Source: Owenia fusiformis
Lineage: Eukaryota; Annelida; Polychaeta; Sabellida; Oweniidae
DNA length: 64,000 nucleotides
Reading direction: 5' to 3'
Assembly (NCBI GenBank): GCA_903813345.2
Contig: CAIIXF020000004.1
Coordinates: forward strand, 31,251,986 to 31,315,985
Below, piece by piece: positions 35,501 to 45,900 of the stretch. The notes beneath the pieces are model-generated. The model saw only the letters and a list, made by a program, of their open reading frames with translations, did not search any database and was not told where the DNA came from. The position numbers and the translations under genes were made by a program. How positions within the stretch are numbered: position 1 is the first letter of the stretch; every line of letters begins with the position of its first letter.

Positions 35501-38053
35501 TGGCTTGTGAGAGACATTATGCAGTATACAATAAATTAATTAAATTCTAGTATCAAATATACTGAGTCCATTAAATAAATACATAGACATACCGTAAATG
35601 ATAAGATTGCGGATTTCATAAAATCTCAAATGTAAACTAATGAACAACTTACATCATTTCAGGTTGAAGGTGGAAAATTCAGAGCTGAGCTGACAGCTCC
35701 ATATGACTTAGTTGTTAGGTTATCTAAGATACCTGGGGCTGGGCATGGTGTGTGGACCACGGCTGAGATTCCCAAGGGGGTCAGGTTTGGCCCATATGCA
35801 GGCAAAATTGTAGAGATTCACAGGGAACATGATGCGCATGAAAGTGGCTATGCTTGGATGGTAAATCTACTTTGTTGAAGTTTTTCATAGGAATATGATG
35901 CACCAACAACTGGTTGATACATTCTCAATGTATCAATTGACAATTTTTAGATTTATTGAAATGTTTACAACCCAAATCTCAAATAAGTTACAATATTTAA
36001 TTTACACTATTGAGATTTGAAACCATTGCATTATAAAATATTAAAAACAACTTTTGAGAATTAACCATTTGTGTAACCAGATCCCTAATCTATTTCTGTG
36101 TTTTTCTTGCAGATTTATAAAAATGAGAAACCAAGCCACTTTATTGATGCTGGTGATGTTGGACAGGCCAACTGGATGCGTTATGTCAACTGCGCCAGAT
36201 TTGAAGGAGAACAGAATGTTACAGCCTTCCAGTACTTGGGTCAGATTTATTACAGAACATTCAGACCTATACCCCCAAATACTGAAGTACTGGTTTGGTA
36301 AGTTACCTTTACATACAATTGAGATCCATGTTGAAGATGGAGGAGGAGGTAGAAAGTAGTTTCAGGGGGATCGAAAATCAATTTTGCATTTACAGGAAAG
36401 TTAAGTTTTGTAGAGAAATCCAAAAATGCATCAAATATGGAAGTTGAAAAATGTTTGATATTTGAATTATGTAGATTTGAAATATCTATCAATATAATAT
36501 ACAAGCCATGTATGATAGGTGGAACAAATGAAATTAATTAAAAGTCAAAAGAAAGTCAATGGACTTGTAAAAAAATAAAAATTAAGTCTATTTTTGTCTG
36601 TCTTGCATTCACTTTCTGATAACTAAATACTAATAGCATAAAAACAACCAATATAACATTCGCCACAATTTTGTTCCATCCTTGCTTTGACAGGTATGGA
36701 GAATCCTATGCAGAAGAACTTGGAATAGATGTGCTAAAGTTCCGCAATAATACAACATTTGCTAATGGAGTTAGGAATGTGAATGTGGAAAAACCTAAGT
36801 ACAAATGTATGACTTTGGCTGAGATGATTAGACTGAATATGGCAGAAGGTATGTAGGAAATCTTTCCTGGAAGATTAACAATCGTTCATCAGATTATTAA
36901 ATTATCAAAACCTGAGAATTAAATGATTAATGTACCACTATTTCTTTGAGAGAACATTTGAGTACACATGTCCTAAAAGCATTGGCTAAAATATATAATT
37001 ATAGACCCCCCTTCATTAGACTTGGGTACGAGTTGTCTTGGGTACGAGTTAACCAGTTACCTACCCATTAGACAACTCAGTTCTGTTCCCTGTTCAAAAT
37101 ATTAAAAATAAACATTATATTAGGACTGAACACTGAAAATCATTCTTTTAATGTGGCATTTGTTTTCATGAATTCCACATCTGTTTCTATTCCTTATTCC
37201 AGTGATAAAAATCAAGTGCCCTCTATGCAGTAAACAGTTCTTTAATGAGGCTAAGATGGAGGAGCACAAGAGAAAACACAGAATAACTGGATCAGACTTC
37301 AATCCACCTGATCCTAGGACTCAGAATACAACAGATGATACTCTCCATACTTCAAAAACTACACATGGTGAATTTGATGTTGAAGGAATGTTTAAATGTG
37401 ATAAGTGTGACAAATGTTTTACAAAGAAATGTATTCTTCTGGTACATATGAATACCCACAGTGCCAATTTTCAATGTAGAGTGTGTGGTTATAGATTTCC
37501 AAGTAATGCAAATCTCCAGCTACACATGATAACTCATACTGGTGAGAAGCCATACAAATGTACACTCTGTGACTTTAGATGTAATCAACAAGGTGATTTG
37601 ACAAGACACATGAGAACTCATACTGGTGAGAGGCCATACAAATGTACACTCTGTGACTATAGATGTAATTTACAACATCATTTGACATACCACATGAGAA
37701 CTCATACAGGTGAGAAGCCATACAAATGTACACTCTGTGACTATAGATGTAATTTACAACATCATTTGACAAACCACATGAGAACTCATACTGGTGAGAA
37801 GCCATACAAATGTACATTCTGTGACTATAGATGTAATTTACAACATCATTTGAGATACCACATGAGAACTCATACAGGTGAGAAGCCATACAAATGTACA
37901 CTCTGTGACTATAGATGTAATGTACAAAGAAACTTGACGACACACGTGAGAACTCATACTGGTGAGAAGCCATACAAATGTACACTCTGTGACTATAGAT
38001 GTAGTAATATTACTTCATTAAGACATCACACCAAGGCTAACCATAAACAGTGA
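32390..38053 (+). CDS. PRDM9: PRDM9 (Meisetz) histone methyltransferase, complete 10 exons
   Basis: PRDM9 binds DNA through a zinc-finger array and trimethylates H3K4/K36 to place meiotic double-strand breaks. Ten exons join in phase to 2289 nt (762 codons plus stop). Domains in order: KRAB-like box (about 25-62: [21 protein letters not shown]), then [10 protein letters not shown] as in mammalian PRDM9 (DSDEEWTP), a Lys/Thr-rich linker, an SSXRD-like segment ([17 protein letters not shown]), a CxxC-x5-C-x2-H zinc knuckle, and the SET domain (about 310-440). The three SET tyrosines of human PRDM9 (Y276, Y341, Y357) align with Y345, Y413 and Y429. One isolated C2H2 finger follows, then eight more fingers in the last exon. 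All parts needed for a working PRDM9 appear present. ATG context is CACAATGG. Exon 3 and exon 5 have partial copies in the preceding introns. Confidence 0.93.
32924..33058 (+). CDS. PRDM9: PRDM9 exon 2
   Basis: 135 bp after TTGCAG. Encodes [15 protein letters not shown], a run of prolines, then [12 protein letters not shown], the conserved acidic motif after the KRAB-like box. Donor GTAAAA. Confidence 0.88.
33549..33600 (+). repeat. Relic copy of PRDM9 exon 3 start
   Basis: TATTTTCCATTCAAGCCATA and GAGACCATTTATTTGATTAT repeat the sequence that spans the true acceptor and first 28 bases of exon 3 (CAAGCCATATAGACCATTTA). The AG acceptor itself is lost in the upstream copy. Confidence 0.8.
33615..33712 (+). 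CDS. PRDM9: PRDM9 exon 3
   Basis: 98 bp after GTTTTAG; encodes [17 protein letters not shown] to GAIQKK, basic linker. A partial copy of its start lies upstream at 33549-33590. Confidence 0.82.
33718..33905. repeat. Dispersed AAACCTGTCTAA-type element
   Basis: About 190 bp with GAACACCTCTCTAATCTGAA near one end and CAGACAGGTTTTAC at the other. Relatives lie at about 13840-13950, 19060-19150, 19370-19530, 40530-40595, 51083-51285, 53690-53840 and 56485-56580. Confidence 0.65.
34101..34380 (+). CDS. PRDM9: PRDM9 exon 4, linker and helix
   Basis: 280 bp after TTTTCCAG. Thr/Ala/Lys-rich linker (many AxxxTK), then [16 protein letters not shown] and a probable coiled coil ([18 protein letters not shown]) that runs on into exon 5. 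The donor GTAGGT is set by phase; GTAACA five bases on is an alternative. Confidence 0.8.
34634..34705 (+). repeat. Relic copy of PRDM9 exon 5 interior
   Basis: AGAGGGAAGCCCCCAAGTAC, CCCAAAAGGAACATAGAGAG repeats exon 5 (about 34770-34820); the shared CACTATTTAATGG on each side shows that it is a tandem duplication with an internal loss. Confidence 0.85.
34734..34859 (+). CDS. PRDM9: PRDM9 exon 5, SSXRD-like
   Basis: 126 bp after TTTACAG; continues the helix ([16 protein letters not shown]) into [14 protein letters not shown] and [11 protein letters not shown], the SSXRD-like region. Donor GTAAGT. Confidence 0.88.
35216..35292 (+). CDS. PRDM9: PRDM9 exon 6, zinc knuckle
   Basis: 77 bp after [24 protein letters not shown] matches the pre-SET zinc knuckle of PRDM9 (YCEMCQNFFIDSCAAHGP). 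Confidence 0.9.
35663..35860 (+). CDS. PRDM9: PRDM9 exon 7, SET domain part 1
   Basis: 198 bp, phase 0-0. [18 protein letters not shown] and RFGPYAGKI (first SET tyrosine), ending ESGYAWM. Confidence 0.94.
36113..36297 (+). CDS. PRDM9: PRDM9 exon 8, SET domain part 2
   Basis: 185 bp after [28 protein letters not shown] and [18 protein letters not shown] closely match human [13 protein letters not shown] and ELLVWYG. Confidence 0.96.
36694..36848 (+). CDS. PRDM9: PRDM9 exon 9, end of SET
   Basis: 155 bp; completes [13 protein letters not shown], then a post-SET linker ([17 protein letters not shown]). Donor GAAG|GTATGT. Confidence 0.93.
37203..38053 (+). CDS. PRDM9: PRDM9 exon 10, zinc-finger array
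   Basis: 851 bp after TATTCCAG. One isolated finger ([17 protein letters not shown]), a 37-residue linker, two divergent fingers, then six near-identical fingers at about 37540-38044 in 84-bp units with TGEKPYKC linkers. Residues at helix positions -1, 2, 3 and 6 are QGDR, LHHY, LHHN, LHHY, VRNT and NTSH, while the framework hardly changes. Ends KANHKQ, TGA. Confidence 0.95.
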
Positions 38054-38855
38054 TAATAAAACGAATCACAAGTGCAAAGTGCAATATCTGTGATAGTTAA
38101 TTCATCAAAACAATTTGATTGAAAAATAATATGAAATTTATCTACTCAAAATTATTATTAAATGCATCGTTTGTCCATTGTACTTTACAACTACATTTAC
38201 AATAACTAATTTATCAAATTAATTGTAAAATAATGAAATTTTGTACAATTATTATTATGTCACCACTGCAAGTGGTGACAAATTGTTGTAGTCTCCATCT
38301 TTTTGTAGAAAGTGAAAAATAGGAATACTCCGAGTGCATGAAATTACTGTAAACTTCAATTGTAGGTGAATGTCATTGCATCAAAAATGTTAAGTATGAA
38401 GTACTATTTGTATGCACCACATCAAGAAAAATGCTAGCTCTATTATTACAATTTGATTACCTTATGAACTTTCACATCAGCCTGACTGGGCAAAATTTAC
38501 CAACTTAGAAATGAAATATTAAAATGCTGCAGGTTCTTTTATACCAATGGTTCAATAGATTTCACATATAGTAACAATTTAGGCTTTTTACTAACATCAT
38601 GTGCAGATTGGTCAATGAATGAAATCTAAAACACTTTGTTCAAAGTTCATCTGAATGCCACTGGTACCAGCCAAACAAGTTTGAATTAGGTGTTCAAATT
38701 TCAAGCTTTTTGCGTTCAAAAGATTCTGGAGTTTGAAGAAATGTGAACAATATTCCTGATAAACATTAAACATTCGATTGTCCTCATAATGTGATGGGAT
38801 TCAAGATTTGAAAATCTGATTCAAATGAATGTGCCAGTTATGTTAAACATATCCT
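38054..38855. other. PRDM9 3' flank
   Basis: AT-rich. AATAAAA just after the stop (38057) could be a very close poly-A signal; no other feature seen. Confidence 0.45.
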
Positions 38856-40275
38856 TTAAGGTACGTTCACACCAACGGCGAATGCCACGCTTTAAATTGG
38901 CGAGCAAAGCGCCGTCATTTTTGTCATTTTTCTTCATACCAACGGCGCTTTGATGGCGCTTTAAAGCGGCTTGTAAAGCGGCACCAAAGCGTAACAAAGC
39001 TTGATTAAAGCGTCGGGGTCGTAATAGGTCGTAGAAAAGCTCGGAGTAAAGCGGGATAATCGGCAAGAGCGCCAAAAAATGTTAAACTGTTTAAAAATTT
39101 TGGGCGCTCTGTTACGAATTGATTGAAGCGCCGAGAGCGTATCAAAGCTTAACAAACCGTAACAAAGCTCAGAAAAGCTTGATCCAAAGCGTAGGAAAGC
39201 TTAACATAGCTCTAAAAGGTTCCTCACGCTTTGATCTCGCTTTGATCAGGCTTTGTTACGCTTGAAATCACGCTTTGATAAGCATTATTACGCTTTGATG
39301 CGATTATGACGCTTTAAATCAGGCTCTGATACGATTGCAAAACTCTGTTGTGCATTGTTACGCTCTGTTAAGCTCTGTCACGCATTAGAAAATGTCGAGA
39401 TTGCCGATTCCATGCCGCTTTTGATCCAATGGCTATATAAAGATGCAGTAAATCCATAAAACCATTGCATCTTTGACTCGAGAACATGATGGCAGAACAA
39501 CGAGATCCAGAAATTCCAGATGGACCAGAGCATGACCTATCTGAAGAACACATGACGTTTGTCGCACGGCGTGATATAGCCTGTGGAAACTTGTCAAGCG
39601 TACAGCAAAGCGTTTCAATCCTTGATTAAAGCGTCTCAATTCGTTGGAAAGCTTGATAGTCCTTCATGAAAGTGTAACAAAGAGTGTCAGATATTGATGA
39701 TAGCGTCTGACCTCGTGTCAGATCTTCATGCCAGATCGTAGCTAATCTTGAGACATCTTAACGAAGCGTGTCAAGTGGTAAGAGACCGTGAACAGACTGG
39801 AGTCCCCGCTTTGAACCAAGCTCTGTTAAGCTTTCCTACGCTTTGAGTCAAGCTTTGTTGAGCTTTGTTACGGTTTGTTAAGCTTTGATACGCTCTCGGC
39901 GCTTCAATCAATTCGTAACAGAGCGCCCAAAATTTTTAAACAGTTTAACATTTTTTGGCGCTCTTGCCGATTATCCCGCTTTACTCCGAACTTTTCTACG
40001 ACCTATTACGACCCCGACGCTTTAATCAAGCTTTGTTACACTTTGGTGCCGCTTTACAAGCCGCTTTAAAGCACCATCAAAGCGCCGTTGGTGCGAACGT
40101 AGCTTGAACAGTTTACATTTTTAGTGCTCTTGCCGAATATCCCGCTTAACTCCGAGCTGTACTACTACCTATTACGACCCCGACGCTTTAATCAAACTTT
40201 GTTACGCTTTGGTGCCGCTTTACAAGCCGCTTTGAAGCGCCATCAAAGCGCCATTGGTGTGAACGTAGCTTTACA
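38856..40275. mobile_element. Foldback element with AAAGC-rich arms
   Basis: Ends GTACGTTCACACCAACGGCG and CGCCATTGGTGTGAACGTAG pair. Arms of 300-400 bp hold dozens of short motifs of CAAAGC and GCTTTG type; the right arm is partly duplicated (39845-40106 and 40107-40271). Target duplication unclear. Confidence 0.8.
39486..39629 (+). other. Short frame with upstream TATA-like box inside foldback
   Basis: GGCTATATAAAGATG at about 39430 precedes a 47-codon frame starting MMAEQRDPEIPDGPEHD. It may be the 5' end of a captured or deleted gene; I do not recognise the protein. Confidence 0.35.
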
Positions 40276-42650
40276 ATTGAGTCCACTCAATTTTTTTTAA
40301 AAAGTTTGGACATCATAAAAACAATGATTTAGAAAACATGTGATACTTAATGAAAAGAGGTCACATAAGACATGGAGGTTGATTTTTCAAAATGACTGCT
40401 CAAAATTAACTTTGTGTTCCCAGTATCACGCATTCATTCAGACTTTGTTGTGTTTTAAAGTATTTTATGCTGATTTACAGAAATAAGTGGGTTGAGGGTT
40501 AACATGGGCTTGTATGAAACTACTGAAAAAGCATTCGCATTGAGTGTGTTCATATTAGAGAGGTTTTTGGATAAACAGGTTTCACTGTATTTTCAAATAT
40601 GACCTTTTCACTGGTTTAAGTGCCACCATGCACTTCTTGGTGGTGATATTATAGCAAAGAAGGTTTCTAAAAGAATAATTATTGTCATTCACACTGATGG
40701 CTTTCTTGAAGTTCTTTAATTCAATAAACGGTGTGTGTTATTAAGTGCCTTCATTCAATCAGGGGTTGCCTCTGTTAAAAAGAAAAACAGAAAATTCCAA
40801 ATAGGATGTACATGTGTAATTTATTGTTAATATTTCACAATTGCAAGTTTTCAAACTAAATAATTGTAAACAATGAAATAATTTCTATGATCACAAGATA
40901 TGTTAAAACCTATTTCACATGCACATTTAAAAGGTACATTACTTAGATACTGGCAATGCAAAGACTAGAATATTATTTATACATCCATTTTTCTATTTTG
41001 TGTTTTGTCCACTGGAAAATTACAATCTGCAGACTGGTAGTTTTGAATTCAGAGGATATAATTTTTTGGTTTGACGAACTTGTTTATTTTTTACAAATTG
41101 TAATTTTCATTGTTTATGACTGATTGTATATAGTACAAGCTCTCCCATGATTCCTCTATATAATGATATAATACAAGATACACTTGGTAGAATTAAATAT
41201 AAATCACATACTAAGTGAGGCCAAAGTATTTAAAAAAAAGTTTCTCACAAAGCAGATGTGAAATCAGGGATTCTAAAAATATCATAAAATATGCCATTTT
41301 AATATTTTTTTAATAAAATGACTGACGCCAATATATTACCTAAATTAATTTCTTTGATTGTACTTAATCTTAAAATTATAATTTAATATGAGAAACATTT
41401 CTTCTTTACTTTGGCCTAAAATGATTGTACTTCTAATGCCATCTATGTACACAAAATGAAACTAATGACCAGAAGGTGGGACTAAAATAGAATGCACATA
41501 ATTACATGTAAGTTGGTGTTAACAAGACATGTAAGTTGATGTTAACAAGCCACGTAAGTTAATGTTAACAAGTAGAGATAAATGTGATATTTCTCTTGTC
41601 TTGTACATGATTTTGTTTTTGGATATGACTAATATCCCGTTTGTACTTAAATATGTAATTATTCTACTTTTATATAGTTCCATGTGTAAAATATACTCTA
41701 AGAAAATGACTAATTGATGATATATAAAATCTCTTATTTATATATAATTGTATATAATCTCATAGGCTTATATAATAAATGCATCTCAGGGCCTTCTCGC
41801 TAACTCTTCAATTGATTATCCTATTTCATTTGGCACCTTTTACAAAACCAGGCCCCGTGGCAGTGTTAAAAACATGAAAAAAACTGGGTCCAGAACAGTC
41901 TTTTAGTACATGTGAATTACATATTTCTGCTAACATTACTAAAATATTTATCTTGTTCAATTTTAAATTTCAATTGGCCTAACATTTAAAACTATTCATA
42001 AATGTCTACATGATGTCATTTAAATTGCATATTTCATTTGTACATTTATATAAAGTTATATAAAATCAGCACCAATGTTAAATTTACATTATTTATGCAT
42101 AGTAAGTTGATCCTATTGGCATAATGTAGATACTAAAGAGTATAAGGCCAAAGTTGATAAATGCATATTCTGTTTGAAAACTGTACATTATTGCATAGAT
42201 ACACGTGATCAATATAGACCAATTTTTGAAGAAATATCTCCAATTTTGGAGGAAATATCTCCATTTTTGGAAGAAATATCTCCAATTTTGGTCCTTATTT
42301 TTCCATCTTTGGATTTGAATCCAGATATGAGTAATCATACATTTCCCTGAAATTTATTTGTGAATATTTTCAGGGAAAACTGGTATGATTTCTCGGCCAA
42401 ATTACCTTACATGATGTGTAGATATGTTACTGTATTTAATTGAATTTGAAATAAACTGTTTTTTGTTTGGACTATGAAAAAATGTCTCTTTCATTTTTTG
42501 AAAAATATTTTGCATTTTCTTAGTGAAGAATATTTATTAAAACTGCAATGTTGTTAAGTCAGCGGAGTGTCATGGTAACTTTGGCACTACTTTCCTCCGA
42601 TGGACTTTATTCTCTCACAACATCAATATCCCTCCACTAGTACTCTAAAC
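40276..42650. other. AT-rich DNA between foldback and collagen stop
   Basis: No coding frame of note. The part nearest 42650 is likely collagen 3' UTR. GTAAGTTGATGTTAACAAG is repeated three times near 41510-41570, and CTCCAATTTTGGAGGAAATA near 42230-42290. Confidence 0.5.
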
Positions 42651-42908
42651 CTAACTTCCAATAGCCATACAGACATTACATCTTGATATTTTATTACGTA
42701 AATTACCAGCCTTTAATGTCTCTGATACTGGTTTACTAAATTGACTGTTGAATTCTATAGATGCTAGCCAGAAGCTATAAGTAGTGGCATAATAATTGCA
42801 CGTGCCTCTGCCGTGGCACTCTATGAATGGAGAGGGACGGAAGTCCTCCAAGCATGACCCAGGGGATTGCATATTCTGCCCTGTGCCCTCAGCTCCCGCA
42901 CCAGTGTG
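42651..42908 (-). CDS. COL4A1: Collagen IV last exon, NC1 second half
   Basis: 258 bp after [56 protein letters not shown], ending AIGS and stop. Confidence 0.97.
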   Translation of the reverse strand, partial: HTGAGAEGTGQNMQSPGSCLEDFRPSPFIECHGRGTCNYYATTYSFWLASIEFNSQFSKPVSETLKAGNLRNKISRCNVCMAIGS

Positions 42909-45900
42909 CTGAAATATGAAAGAAATATTAAATTTGTTGCATTTTTTAACAAATTGAGTAAAATACATATAATCCACACTCTCAGTTTCTGATGTAAGCT
43001 TTACCAAAAATACTGTTTAGCCCCCCTTGAAACAGAAATTTCATTGCAGAAATAATTTGATTCAAAACTCTCATTGTGATTTAAAAAACATACCATGGCA
43101 AAACTGTAGCCAATCCATTGTGATCGCCAACCAGCTGGACAGCTAGGCACCAACATAGTCTGACTGTGTACTGCCATTACCTACAAATATAACATACCTC
43201 TGTTGTTATGCATTTCTTAATATGTATTTTTCACTAATAGGTCCATGGGCATTTATTGAAAAGGGTCAAATGGAAATTCTGTAATGGGCTCTAAAAATAT
43301 TCAAGTACTTTAAAATTAAACTCAATGTGAATTAAAACAGTTGAATATGCCCAAAATTAAGAATATCATCAAAGTATGCTAATCAATTTTCTGGGTCAAG
43401 TCTATGTGAAAAATGTATTACTAGAGGACAAGTAAATTAAAAATGCACCCACCTGAGCTGGGGCCTCACACACGGAACACCTAGAGATGTAGGGTCTTAT
43501 ACCCTCACCCTCCACAGGGCTCATCATGGGTGTCATTGGTTGAGGTGTAGACAACCAATAGCTGTAGTCGTTCCTAGATGCAACATTGCACACATTGTTC
43601 AAATTGCAGAACATGAATGGCATTGTGCTGAATCTTCGCAGACAACTTCCAGGTGTACCTGTAGTAAGAGATAAGTAAAATTGAGCACAAGTGTTATCCT
43701 AATTGAGAGAGATCAGTAATGTTGAGCACAAGTGTTATCCTGATGGAGAGGGATAAGTAATATTGAGCGCGAGTGTTATCTTGATTTAGAGAGATAAGTA
43801 ATATTGAGCACAAGTGTTATCCTGGTGGAGAGATATGTAATATTGAGCGCAAGTGTTATCCTGATAGTGAATAATTTTGAAAGAGGAAAAAGGATAGAGA
43901 TGGTTTTCGAATGCTGTCATCTTTTGAATTTTGATCAAGGGGTATTCCAAATACAACAGCTATGTATATCTCATATTTTACAACTTACCTAGATCTTGAC
44001 CATGGGCTCTTTCATTGCCTTGTACAAACAACAGGGAGTAACCATTCCACATTGGTGATGTTCCTATGGGACACTCTGGTACCTCTGTAGTCTGACTATG
44101 TCTATAAAACAGAAAAACAAACAATCATACGAATGTATAAACGCAATGAGCTCACACTCACGCTTAGATGTTTCATTTTCTTGGTTTAATTTGTTATACG
44201 TACTATTCTTATTCATGTATACACATTAAAGGGTAGAGAGTATACTGTATTTGTTAATCAGGCGTTATCTAATGCCTCAGTTACATTTGCTCCCAGTGGA
44301 TTACCAGCACCATTTGTAACCCCATGGTAAAGGGCCGTTGTGATCTGAGAACATTTCCAAATAATGAAACACCCTACAGTATTATCTCATCTTATTATTT
44401 TCTCATTTATTGCGTACCTTGCAAAGTAGAACCCAGCATCTCCGCCTGCCAAACCTGGCAGTCCGTCGGGTCCATCGGGCCCATCTTGTCCGGGAAGTCC
44501 GGGTAAACCATCCATACCTGAAATGCAGCCACACATTATACAGTTTTAAATCATGTGAAATGAATCTTTCTTTATATTACTACTTTTACCAAAAGAAACT
44601 GATCATCACATTATGTGTGTTACTATTAAAATAACAAAATGATAAAAATCTGGGAAAACATTCTAAAATCTGGAAAAAAATTATCTGCCTCTTTTATGCT
44701 CTAAAATTATAACACCAGCAGCATACAAAGTCCTGCCATCAAATACACATCAAAAGAATGTCTCGTATTTTGTTTGTTTAGTCGTACCTTGTAATCCAGG
44801 GGCACCAGAGCGTCCTTGCTCTCCATCTGGTCCTTCTTGTCCATCTGGTCCTGGCCTACCTTCATCTCCTTTGGGTCCTTGTGGTCCTGGGATACCTGAG
44901 AAAGAAATTGTCCATATTGTGCTCAATATTCATGTTAAAAACGATTCAAAGTTCAGACATATAATTACTCAATGTTCAGATGAAACAATATACTCAATAT
45001 CTATATTATAAAATGATTCAATATCCAAACATGATAAATAACTCAATGTTCAGCCTTATTAATACTCAACGTTCAGATGTGATATTATACTCAATATCCA
45101 TATCAAAAATGATTCAAAATCCAAACATGATAAATAACTCAATGTTCAGACATTATCAATACTCAACGTTCAGATGTGATAATATACTCAATATTCATAT
45201 CAAAAATGACTCAATGTTCAGACATTATCAAATATTCAGTGTTCAGAAATTATAATTTATTCAATTCATTCAGAAAAGAGTGAACATATTTCACTATTTC
45301 AAATCAAATTGATGAAGTTGGTTACTATTTCATAGGGCAAAAATGCTCACTCAATTTGACAAATTAAATGGATCACAAATTAAAATACAGTGTAAGGGTA
45401 AATTAAAATAGTTTCTATGTTAACAGAAAAACCATTGTTACTGTACCATTTAATCCATCATCTCCTGGTAGTCCATTCAGACCATCACGTCCAGGGAGAC
45501 CAGGTTCACCTGGGCGTCCTTTTCGGAGGGGTCCTGGGCGTGGGGGGTCACCTCTAGCTCCTTTTCGGCCAGGTGGTCCTGTAAATTGAGAAAATTTGAA
45601 TTTAATAAATTTCAGAGTAGAGTTAAAATGATTTATTCAACTTATAATGATGAAATCTTTCATATGAAAACTAAGAGAATTTAATATATGTTTGAGGACC
45701 TTTAAAATGTAAAAGAAACTTTTAAATGTATGAAAATGCTTTAAAACATTTGATTTAAAAGGCTTGCAAAAAGATGTAAGCAGCTTTAGATAATTAGCCT
45801 TAAAATATACAAAAATGGAATAAAAAGGTACAGAAAGTCTGAAAGTGGATTAAAGATGTCGCACCTTGGAACCCTGGGAGACCTTCACGTCCTGGGAATC

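Noticed and set aside
37575-37985. 136-codon minus-strand frame
   Set aside because: Shadow of the repeated PRDM9 zinc-finger units; the plus strand gives clear C2H2 fingers.
39368-39639. Minus-strand frames in the AAAGC-rich foldback
   Set aside because: No similarity recognised; the sequence is dominated by short arm motifs.
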